From positions 682,001 to 746,000 of the forward strand of contig NZ_OZ255835.1 in assembly GCF_965277665.1 (NCBI RefSeq): a DNA stretch of 64,000 nucleotides, written 5' to 3'. Of this stretch, positions 1 through 6,513 are shown one piece after another. The notes beneath the pieces are model-generated. The model had not been told where the DNA came from and made no database searches. It worked only from the letters and a program-made list of their open reading frames with translations. Within the stretch, counting starts at the first letter, position 1. The number at the start of each line of letters is the position of its first letter. The position numbers were made by a program, and so were the translations under genes. The DNA comes from Lichenicoccus sp965277665. Lineage in GTDB: Bacteria; Pseudomonadota; Alphaproteobacteria; Acetobacterales; Acetobacteraceae.

Positions 1-1
1 C

Positions 2-841
2 ACCGGGGGCAGCGGCGCCTGCACCCTGTTCGGCGGCGCCGGCGGCGGCCTGTTCAGTGCCGGCAGCGCCGGCGGCAGCGTGCTGGTGGCGAGCGGCGGC
101 AACACCACGCTCACCGGCGGGGGCGCCCTCGACCGGCTGTTCGGAGCCCCGGCCGGCGACACCACGATGGTCGCACCAACGGGTCGCGAGAGCCTGATCG
201 GCGGCGGCGGCAACAGCGTCTTCTGGGGCGGTGCGACAGCCGGTGCCGTGATCTTCACCGGTGCCGGCACCGCCGCCGTGCTGGGACAGGCCGAGGGCGG
301 CGACACCATCGTCGGCGGCAGCGGCGCGCTGCAGGTGACCAGCCGGAACGGCGAAGCGGTGTTCGGCGGCAGTGGCCCCACCACCGTCACCGGCAGCCTC
401 GGCGGGGCGGATTCGATCATCGGCGGCAGCGGCGGCCTGGTGGTGCAGGGCCGCGGCGGCAACATGCTGGTGGTCGGCGGCAGCGGGGCCGCGTCGATTG
501 CCGTCGGCAATGCGGCGGCCCTGCTGTTCCAGGGCAGCGGACCGATGGCGGCCAGTGCCGGCAGCGGCTGGTTCGAGGTCGTGGCAGGCCCGGGGGCTGC
601 CACCATCGGTGCCGGCAGCAGCGGCGTCTCCATCGACGTGGTGAAGGGGGCGGCGGGCGGCAGCGACGTCGTCCGCGGCTTCAATCCCGCCATCAACCGG
701 ATCGCGCTGTTCGGCTACCAGGCGTCAGACCTGCATCTGCATGCGCAGGGCGGCAACAGCACGCTCAGCGTATCCGACGGCACCACCATCACCCTGCTCG
801 GCGTCGGGAACGCGGCGTCCGCGATCGACCGGATCGGGTAA
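2..841 (+). CDS. Gly-rich beta-roll (RTX-like) secreted protein, C-terminal part
   Basis: The reading frame is open to the left edge, so the N-terminus lies outside the window. The visible 279 residues are almost entirely Gly/Ser/Ala-rich repeats with motifs such as GGSG, GGAG and GGADSIIGGSG spaced roughly 15-25 residues apart. This resembles the parallel beta-roll repeats of RTX or hemolysin-type proteins, although the calcium-binding nonapeptide GGxGxDxux is degenerate. The last 70 residues change character (DVVRGFNPAINRIALFGY onward) and resemble the C-terminal cap and secretion region of type I secreted proteins. It is probably exported to the cell surface or medium by a type I system; no transporter gene is visible here. 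Substrate and function are unknown. The following gene, rodA, is on the same strand but separated by 119 bases of inverted repeats. Confidence 0.6.
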   Translation, partial: TGGSGACTLFGGAGGGLFSAGSAGGSVLVASGGNTTLTGGGALDRLFGAPAGDTTMVAPTGRESLIGGGGNSVFWGGATAGAVIFTGAGTAAVLGQAEGGDTIVGGSGALQVTSRNGEAVFGGSGPTTVTGSLGGADSIIGGSGGLVVQGRGGNMLVVGGSGAASIAVGNAAALLFQGSGPMAASAGSGWFEVVAGPGAATIGAGSSGVSIDVVKGAAGGSDVVRGFNPAINRIALFGYQASDLHLHAQGGNSTLSVSDGTTITLLGVGNAASAIDRIG

Positions 842-856
842 ATGTCGAATCGGGGT

Positions 857-928
857 CTGGGGCCCCCACTGCTCCAAGACGGGGCCCCAGCGGGTCCAGG
901 GCAAGAGCCCTGGCCTTGCTTCCTGGAC
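857..928. repeat. two GC-rich inverted repeats after the beta-roll gene
   Basis: CTGGGGCCCC (857-866) pairs perfectly with 881-890 around a 14-base loop. CCAGGGC (896-902) pairs with 907-913, and an outer GTCCAGG (894-900) could pair with 922-928 instead. No T-run follows. It may act as a factor-independent terminator for the upstream gene or be a dispersed palindromic repeat. Confidence 0.5.
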
Positions 929-960
929 AAGTCGATGCGAGCAAAGGCACGCTAATCTGC

Positions 961-2115
961 ATGATCACCGAGCGACGCCTGCGTCCCGGCCCGGCGCGGT
1001 TCGGGCTGCTGGCCCGGCTCGGCCGCATCAACTGGCTGTACGTCCTGCTGATCTGCCTGCTCGGCGGCGTCGGCTACGGGGCGCTATTCTCGGCCGGCGG
1101 CGGTTCGCCGGCACCGTATGCCGGCCCGCAGACGATCCGCTTCGGGGTCGGCGTGCTGCTGATGCTGACGCTGGCGATGATCCCGCCACGCCTGCTGATG
1201 CGGCTGGCCTGGCCGCTCTACGGCATCGCGCTAGGCCTGCTGGTGCTGGTCCTGCACATGGGCCATGTCGGCAAGGGGGCAGAGCGCTGGATCGTCATCG
1301 CCGGCGTGCAGCTGCAGCCGTCCGAATTCGCCAAGATCGCGCTGGTGCTGGCGCTGGCCAGCTATTTCCACCGCATCGGCTGGGAGCGGCTGGGCAACCC
1401 GCTGTTCCTGCTGCCGCCGGCGGCACTCGTGCTGGTGCCGGTGGCGCTGGTGCTGAGGGAGCCCAATCTCGGCACCGGGGCGATCACGGGGCTGGTCGGG
1501 CTCAGCCTGTTCGTCGCCGCCGGCATGCGGCTGTGGCAGATCGCGGTGCTGCTGCTGCCTCTGCCGGTGCTCGGACGGCTGGCGTTCGCCCACCTGCACG
1601 ACTACCAGCGCGCCCGCATCACCACCTTCCTGCATCCCGAGCAGGACCCGCTCGGGGCCGGCTACAACATCATCCAGTCCAAGATCGCGCTCGGCTCCGG
1701 CGGCCTCTGGGGGCAGGGCTACCTGCACGGCACCCAGGGCCAGCTCAACTTCCTGCCCGAGAAGCAGACCGACTTCATCTTCACCATGATCGCCGAGGAG
1801 TTCGGCCTGGTCGGCGGCCTGTCGGTGATCGCGCTGCTGCTGGCCCTCGTGCTGGGCGGCATGCTGATGGCGATCCGCGCGCGCAGCCAGTTCGGCCGGC
1901 TGCTCGCACTCGGCATCTCGATGAACTTCTTCCTGTACTGTGCGGTCAACCTGTCGATGGTGATGGGGGTGATCCCGGTCGGCGGCGTGCCGCTGCCGCT
2001 GGTCTCGTACGGCAGCTCGGCGATGCTGACGGTGATGTTCGGCTTCGGGCTGCTGCTCTCGGTGTACGTGCATCGCGACGAGCGGCTCGAGCCGCGCGAC
2101 CCGGACGGGCTCTGA
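961..2115 (+). CDS. rodA: RodA, SEDS-family peptidoglycan glycosyltransferase
   Basis: Polymerises lipid II into glycan strands for cell elongation, working in the inner membrane with a class B PBP and MreBCD. The product is 384 residues, normal for RodA, with about ten hydrophobic segments. The family signature is seen around residues 235-290: a loop with PEQDPLGAGYNIIQSKIALG, then LPEKQTDFIFTMIAEEFG; the Asp at about residue 271 (TDF) is the position of the catalytic Asp of SEDS enzymes. The C-terminal motif GGVPLPLVSYGSSAM is also typical. I chose the ATG at 961 (MITERR) because an upstream TTG at 916 adds only a non-hydrophobic, poorly conserved extension. The usual partner PBP2 gene (mrdA) is not next to it; the upstream neighbour is the beta-roll protein gene. 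Confidence 0.93.
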   Translation: MITERRLRPGPARFGLLARLGRINWLYVLLICLLGGVGYGALFSAGGGSPAPYAGPQTIRFGVGVLLMLTLAMIPPRLLMRLAWPLYGIALGLLVLVLHMGHVGKGAERWIVIAGVQLQPSEFAKIALVLALASYFHRIGWERLGNPLFLLPPAALVLVPVALVLREPNLGTGAITGLVGLSLFVAAGMRLWQIAVLLLPLPVLGRLAFAHLHDYQRARITTFLHPEQDPLGAGYNIIQSKIALGSGGLWGQGYLHGTQGQLNFLPEKQTDFIFTMIAEEFGLVGGLSVIALLLALVLGGMLMAIRARSQFGRLLALGISMNFFLYCAVNLSMVMGVIPVGGVPLPLVSYGSSAMLTVMFGFGLLLSVYVHRDERLEPRDPDGL

Positions 2116-2125
2116 CGGGCGCCCG

Positions 2126-2159
2126 GAGCCTGATCCGATCGATCATGCTCCGCTTGTCG
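2126..2159. repeat. short palindromic repeat, TAGAGC family half-element
   Basis: Lies between rodA and the DUF3293 gene. GAGCCTGAT (2126-2134) nearly pairs with ATCATGCTC (2142-2150), followed by CGCTTGTCG. The 34 bases match 62600-62633 with two differences, so this is one arm of a dispersed element whose complete form is seen at 62598-62701. Confidence 0.65.
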
Positions 2160-2170
2160 CTCTGACCGGC

Positions 2171-2575
2171 ATGGCCGTGCTGGCGCCGACGCCCGCCATC
2201 CTGCGCTCCTACCGCCTGAGCCGCTACGAGGCGGGGGGCGCCGTCCTGCACGTTGGCCGCATCGCGACCGGTCTCGACGCAGACTGGGCAGCACGGCTGG
2301 CGGGCGGCGGGCTGGTGCTGCTGAGCGCCTGCAATCCGGGCGGCCGCCGGCAACCCGATGGCTGGAACGACCGCATGATGCGTCGCCTGGCCGAGGCGCT
2401 CGGGCGCGTGCCGCATGCGCCGGGGCACGGCAGGCTCGGGATCTGGTCGGAGGCGCTGGTGCTGGCGGCGTTGGACCGGCGCCGCGGCATCGCCCTGGCG
2501 CGCCGGTTCCGGCAGAATGCGGTGATTCTGGTCGCACGCGATCGCCGGGTCAAACTGCATCTTCTCGTTGCGTAA
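2171..2575 (+). CDS. DUF3293 domain protein
   Basis: A 134-residue soluble protein with no signal peptide. The pattern LLSACNPGGRRQPDGWNDRM followed by a Leu/Ala-rich helix, then a GLGIWSE-like segment (GRLGIWSEALVLAALD) and a C-terminal strand (AVILVARDRRVKLHLLVA), fits the DUF3293 family, whose members have no established biochemical role. The start is ATG at 2171, 55 bases after rodA, with a palindromic repeat between them, so co-transcription is possible but not certain. It converges on the small exported protein gene on the opposite strand (stop to stop about 33 bases). Confidence 0.7.
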   Translation: MAVLAPTPAILRSYRLSRYEAGGAVLHVGRIATGLDADWAARLAGGGLVLLSACNPGGRRQPDGWNDRMMRRLAEALGRVPHAPGHGRLGIWSEALVLAALDRRRGIALARRFRQNAVILVARDRRVKLHLLVA

Positions 2576-2608
2576 TCATGACGAAACGCTGAGCGCGGTA
2601 TTTTCCGG

Positions 2609-2953
2609 TCAAGGTGCCCCGGTATCGTCCCGGGGCAGTTGCTTGCGCAGCACCAGCAGGGCGCGGCGCAGCCGGACGATGCCGCTGCGTATCTTGCCTG
2701 CGCCGCACAGCCCTTCGCCCTGCCGTTCGAGGTCGCTGACCTCGCGAGGCAGGGCGCCATGCGCATCGATCGCCTTCGACAATGTCCGGCAATAGGCGTC
2801 GCTGTCCGTGGTGATCACCAGCGCGCCTGCCGGGGACGCCGCCGCGGGCACGTTGCCCACCGGCTGCCCGGCGCCATGCCCGTTCCCGGCCACGCAGAGT
2901 GACCCCGCTGCAAGCAGGACAGCGCGGGCGGCGGGTCGTGCGCGATGCGGCAT
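2609..2953 (-). CDS. small exported protein downstream of the histidine kinase, unknown function
   Basis: A 114-residue protein with a classical signal peptide (MPHRARPAARAVLLAAGSLC..., predicted cleavage near GHGA around residue 28). The mature part is about 85 residues with two Cys (in DAYCRTLSK and GEGLCGAGK), which could form a disulfide, and a basic amphipathic C-terminus (RLRRALLVLRKQLP). I do not recognise the family. Its ATG is only 5 bases past the stop of the histidine kinase gene, so it is very likely the last gene of the regulator-kinase operon. A small exported protein there could be a target or modulator of the kinase; this is inference from position only. Confidence 0.6.
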   Translation of the reverse strand: MPHRARPAARAVLLAAGSLCVAGNGHGAGQPVGNVPAAASPAGALVITTDSDAYCRTLSKAIDAHGALPREVSDLERQGEGLCGAGKIRSGIVRLRRALLVLRKQLPRDDTGAP

Positions 2954-2958
2954 CCGGC

Positions 2959-4446
2959 TCAGCTTAGAGCCGCCGACTTGACCGGATCGTGGTCGCCGGA
3001 TGAAGCAGCCGTCACCCTGTCCGCATGGGGGGCGGCAAGCCGCGGCTGCGTGTCGCGCGGCATGGTCGGCAAAGCGAGGATCGCCCGCAGGCCGGGGGCC
3101 GCGTCCTCGAGCAGCAGCGTGCCGCCATGCAGGTGCGCCACCGCCTGCACCAGCGACAGGCCCAGGCCGGAGCCCGGGGTGCTGCGCGCCGCCTCGGCGC
3201 GGAAGAAGCGGTCCGGCGCACGGGCGCGATCGGTCTGCGCCATGCCGATCCCCTGGTCGGCGACCGCGATGTGGACCTGCTCCGCGTCGATGCCGGCCTG
3301 CAGCCGCACCGTGCCGCCCGGACGCGAGAACTTCACCGCATTGTCCAGCAGGTTCGCGACCGCCTGCTGGATCAGCAGCCGGTCCCCCCAGAGCATGAGC
3401 GGCGCCGGCACCGAGAGCGACAGGGCCAGCTGGGCATCCTCCGCGAGCGCCCCGTACAGCTCGGCGAGGTCGGAGAGCAGCGGGGCGAGGTCGATCCTGG
3501 CGAAGGCCGAGCGTCGCGAACCCGCCTCGATCTCGGAAATCCGCAGCAGCGCCTCGAACACCGTCGTGATGCCGTCGAGATCCACCACGGCGCGCTCGAC
3601 CGCGTGGCGCAACTCCTCGGTGGTGCTTGCATGCAGCGCCGCATCCTCGAGCCGGCTGCGGGCGCGGGTGATCGGCGTGCGCAGGTCGTGCGCGATCGCG
3701 TTCGAGACCTGCTTCACCCCATCCATCAGCCGGCCGATGCGATCGAGCATGGCATTGATCGTCTCGGCGACGCGGTCGAACTCGTCGCCGCTGCCCGACA
3801 GCGGAACGCGCCGGCTGAGGTCGCCCTGCGAGATCGCGGCGGTGGTCCGCGCGATGTCGCGCACCATGCGCCGGAACAGCCCGCGCAGCAGGAAGCCGCC
3901 GGTGGTGCCGAGTGCTGCCACCATCACCAGCGCCCACAGCAGCGTATCGGTGAGCAGGCGCTTGAGGATCACCCGCGCCCGCACGTCGCGTCCGACCAGC
4001 AGCCGGTAATTGCCGGGCAGCGCGAAGGCGTGCACCTCGGCCAGGCCGCGGGTGCCGGCGCGCGCGATCGGCAGCTGGTACCAGGCATCGACCCGGGTCA
4101 CGTCGCGGGGCCAGGCGCGCAGGTTGCCGGCGACGCGCAGGCCGCTGCCATCGACCATCAGGTAGATCGCATCGTCATCGACATTTTGCTCGAGCCGGTC
4201 CTGGATGGTCAGCGCCAGCGTCGGCAGGCCGCCCTCCTGCCAGCGCTCGGACAGCGCCTGCGCATCGGCATTGATCGCCGCCTCGACCTGCCGCTCGAGC
4301 AGCCCGATGGTGGCCCACCATATAAAGGAGAGGAACAAAGTGGCGCTGATCGCGAACAGCGCGGCATAGACGATGGCGAGACGCAGGCTGGCCGAACGCA
4401 CCGTTCGTCCCAGCCGGAAACCTCCCAGGCTTGGGCGCGCCATCAT
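2959..4446 (-). CDS. membrane sensor histidine kinase (OmpR-system type)
   Basis: The product has about 495 residues. Two membrane segments (about residues 20-45 and 165-190) enclose a periplasmic sensor region of about 120 residues. A HAMP segment follows, then the HisKA domain with the phospho-acceptor H-box AIAHDLRTPITRARS (His at about 253), and the HATPase_c domain with an N box (NLLDNAVKFSR), G1 (ADQGIGM) and G2 (GSGLGLSLVQAVAHLHGG). It should phosphorylate the response regulator encoded just upstream. The ATG at 4446 (MMARPSLGG) leaves 34 bases to that gene's stop; a longer start at 4509 would overlap it. The signal sensed cannot be read from sequence. The neighbouring htrA suggests an envelope-stress circuit. 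Confidence 0.88.
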   Translation of the reverse strand: MMARPSLGGFRLGRTVRSASLRLAIVYAALFAISATLFLSFIWWATIGLLERQVEAAINADAQALSERWQEGGLPTLALTIQDRLEQNVDDDAIYLMVDGSGLRVAGNLRAWPRDVTRVDAWYQLPIARAGTRGLAEVHAFALPGNYRLLVGRDVRARVILKRLLTDTLLWALVMVAALGTTGGFLLRGLFRRMVRDIARTTAAISQGDLSRRVPLSGSGDEFDRVAETINAMLDRIGRLMDGVKQVSNAIAHDLRTPITRARSRLEDAALHASTTEELRHAVERAVVDLDGITTVFEALLRISEIEAGSRRSAFARIDLAPLLSDLAELYGALAEDAQLALSLSVPAPLMLWGDRLLIQQAVANLLDNAVKFSRPGGTVRLQAGIDAEQVHIAVADQGIGMAQTDRARAPDRFFRAEAARSTPGSGLGLSLVQAVAHLHGGTLLLEDAAPGLRAILALPTMPRDTQPRLAAPHADRVTAASSGDHDPVKSAALS

Positions 4447-4480
4447 GCCGGATCGGGACACCCGGCCGGCCCGACCGGGT

Positions 4481-5161
4481 TCATTCCGGGCGCAGCATGT
4501 AGCCGGCATTGCGTATGGTTTGGATCAGCGCGGTGGGGAACGGCTTGTCGATCTTGTGCCGCAGGCGCGAGACGTGCACGTCGATGACGTTGGTCTGCGG
4601 GTCGAAATGATAGTCCCACACGCCCTCGAGCAGCATGGTGCGGGTGACGACCTGGCTGGCGTGCCGCATCAGGTATTCGAGCAGGCGGAACTCGCGCGGC
4701 TGCAGGTCGATCTTCTGGCCGGCCCGCTTCACCGCGCGCGACAGCAGGTCCATCTCCAGGTCGGCGACGACGAGCTTGGTCTGCGGCCCGCTCTCGCCGC
4801 GCCCGCGCCGGCTGAGCGCTTCCACCCGCGCCAGCAATTCGGAAAAGGCGAACGGCTTGGTCAGGTAGTCGTCGCCACCGGCCTTCAGGCCGGCGACCCG
4901 CTCATCGACCTGGGCGAGGGCGGAGAGCAGCAGCACCGGCGTCGCGTTGCTCTGCGCGCGCAAGGTCTCCAGCAGCCGCAGCCCGTCGATGCCGCCCGGC
5001 AGCATGCGGTCCAGGATGATGGTATCGAAGGTTTCGCTGACGGCGAGGAACAGGCCGTCCTTGCCGTTGTCGGCCTGCTCGACCAGGTGCCCGGCTTCCT
5101 TCAGGCCCTTGGCGACGAAGCCGCGCACCGTGGGATCGTCCTCGACCAGCAGGATACGCAC
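4481..5161 (-). CDS. OmpR/PhoB-family response regulator
   Basis: The product has 226 residues. The receiver domain carries the acidic pair VEDD near the N-terminus, phospho-acceptor Asp at about residue 51 (IILDRMLPGG), a Thr/Ser switch (LLLSALA) and the conserved Lys (DYLTKPFAFSE). The C-terminal winged helix (trans_reg_C) has LQPREFRLLEYLMRHASQ and a recognition helix NVIDVHVSRLRHKID. I place the start at GTG 5161 because a GGAGG sits 8 bases upstream (5170-5174 complement). The ATG at 5176 overlaps that Shine-Dalgarno sequence and would add only five residues. It is followed 34 bases later by its kinase and preceded by htrA, 102 bases upstream in the same direction. Confidence 0.92.
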   Translation of the reverse strand: MRILLVEDDPTVRGFVAKGLKEAGHLVEQADNGKDGLFLAVSETFDTIILDRMLPGGIDGLRLLETLRAQSNATPVLLLSALAQVDERVAGLKAGGDDYLTKPFAFSELLARVEALSRRGRGESGPQTKLVVADLEMDLLSRAVKRAGQKIDLQPREFRLLEYLMRHASQVVTRTMLLEGVWDYHFDPQTNVIDVHVSRLRHKIDKPFPTALIQTIRNAGYMLRPE

Positions 5162-5169
5162 CGCCTGAA

Positions 5170-5174
5170 CCTCC
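5170..5174 (-). promoter_or_regulatory. ribosome binding site deciding the regulator start
   Basis: On the minus strand GGAGG lies 8 bases before GTG 5161. The in-frame ATG at 5174-5176 touches this site, so the GTG is the better start. Confidence 0.6.
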
Positions 5175-5263
5175 ATCCGTCGCACACCGCGTTCGACATA
5201 GGAGGTTTGTATCCGAGGCGACAGCGCACGTGTCTGACAAATCCGCCATGATCCAGGCTTGGG

Positions 5264-6448
5264 TCATCCGGCATTCTCCGCCGGGCGCCGCCCGACCAGC
5301 ATCGGCACCTCGAAGCTGCGGCCGGCGCGTACTACCGAGAGGCGGATCGAGCTGCCGGGTGCCGCGGCGGCGATCGCGCGGATCAGGCTGCGCGCGTTGT
5401 CGACCTTGTCGCCGTTCACCGTATCGACCGTGTCGCCCGCCTTCAGGCCGGCGCGCATCGCGGGGCCCGCCCGGTCGATCGCCACGATGGTGACGCCGGG
5501 ACCCTGGTCCGGCCGCTCCTCCAGCGTCACGCCGAGCCAGCCGCGGTCGATATGCCCCTTCTCGCGCAGCTGCGCCACGATCGGTGCCACGATCTCCGAC
5601 GGAATGCCGAAGCCGATGCCGACCGAGCCGCCGGTCGGCGAGACGATGGCGGTGTTGAGCGCCACCACCTGGCCGCTCATGTTGAAGGTCGGGCCGCCGG
5701 AGTTGCCGGGGTTGATCGGCGCGTCGAGCTGGAGGAAGTCGTCGAAGGGTCCCGCGCCGATATCGCGTCCGCGCGCCGAGACGATGCCCGCGGTCACCGA
5801 GGACCCCAGCCCGAACGGGTTGCCGGCGGCCAGGATCCAGTCGCCGACCTCGACCCGGCGGCTGTCGCCCCAGCTCACCCAGGCCAGCGGCTTGCCCGGC
5901 TTGACCGCGATCACCGCGATATCGGTCAACTCGTCGGTCCCGAGCAGGCGCGCCGGCAGTTCTGTGCCATCAGAGAACGACACCGTGATCTTGTTGGCCG
6001 AGCCGACCACATGGTTGTTGGTCACGATGATGCCGGCGGGGTCGATCACGAACCCGGAGCCGGCGCCCAGCATCTGCTCGCGCCGCCGGCGCATGCGCTC
6101 GCGGAACTGCTTCTCGAAGGGCGTGCCGCGCAGGGCCTGCGGCACCTTGATCCTGGCGTCGCCGGACGCATCGCCGACAGCCGCGTTCTCGTCGTCGACA
6201 TCCTGCGTCACCGCGATGTTGACGACCGCCGGCACCACATGGCGCACCAGCGGCGCGAAGCTGAGCGGACCGGAGCGCACCAGTGCCGGCACCGTCGGCA
6301 GGGTGGCGAGCATGTCCGACGCAGCCGCGTCCTGCGCCCGGGCCGGCGCGCCGGCGGCCGCCGTCAGCAAGATCGCGACCGGAACCAGCCGTGCCAGCCG
6401 GTGGACCCGCTTCGCTTTGCCGGCTACGCGCGTCGAGCAGGTCGTCAT
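5264..6448 (-). CDS. periplasmic HtrA/Deg-family serine protease with one PDZ domain
   Basis: A quality-control protease acting on misfolded envelope proteins. The product has 394 residues. The signal peptide ends near APARA-QDAAA (about residue 39). A trypsin-like domain follows with the triad His146 (IVTNNHVVG), Asp176 (ELTDIAVIAV) and Ser250 (NPGNSGGPTF), and one C-terminal PDZ domain (about residues 290-385; GWLGVTLEE, AGLKAGDTVDTVNGDKV). E. coli DegP and DegQ have two PDZ domains, so the architecture is closer to single-PDZ HtrA proteins such as DegS, but with a cleavable signal rather than an obvious anchor. It is likely soluble in the periplasm. It is transcribed toward the two-component genes 102 bases downstream. 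Confidence 0.88.
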   Translation of the reverse strand: MTTCSTRVAGKAKRVHRLARLVPVAILLTAAAGAPARAQDAAASDMLATLPTVPALVRSGPLSFAPLVRHVVPAVVNIAVTQDVDDENAAVGDASGDARIKVPQALRGTPFEKQFRERMRRRREQMLGAGSGFVIDPAGIIVTNNHVVGSANKITVSFSDGTELPARLLGTDELTDIAVIAVKPGKPLAWVSWGDSRRVEVGDWILAAGNPFGLGSSVTAGIVSARGRDIGAGPFDDFLQLDAPINPGNSGGPTFNMSGQVVALNTAIVSPTGGSVGIGFGIPSEIVAPIVAQLREKGHIDRGWLGVTLEERPDQGPGVTIVAIDRAGPAMRAGLKAGDTVDTVNGDKVDNARSLIRAIAAAAPGSSIRLSVVRAGRSFEVPMLVGRRPAENAG

Positions 6449-6513
6449 CGTCTCATCCTGTGATCATCTTAGTACCAAAACGAGGAGAACGGCAAAATAA
6501 TGCGCAGGAAGCA

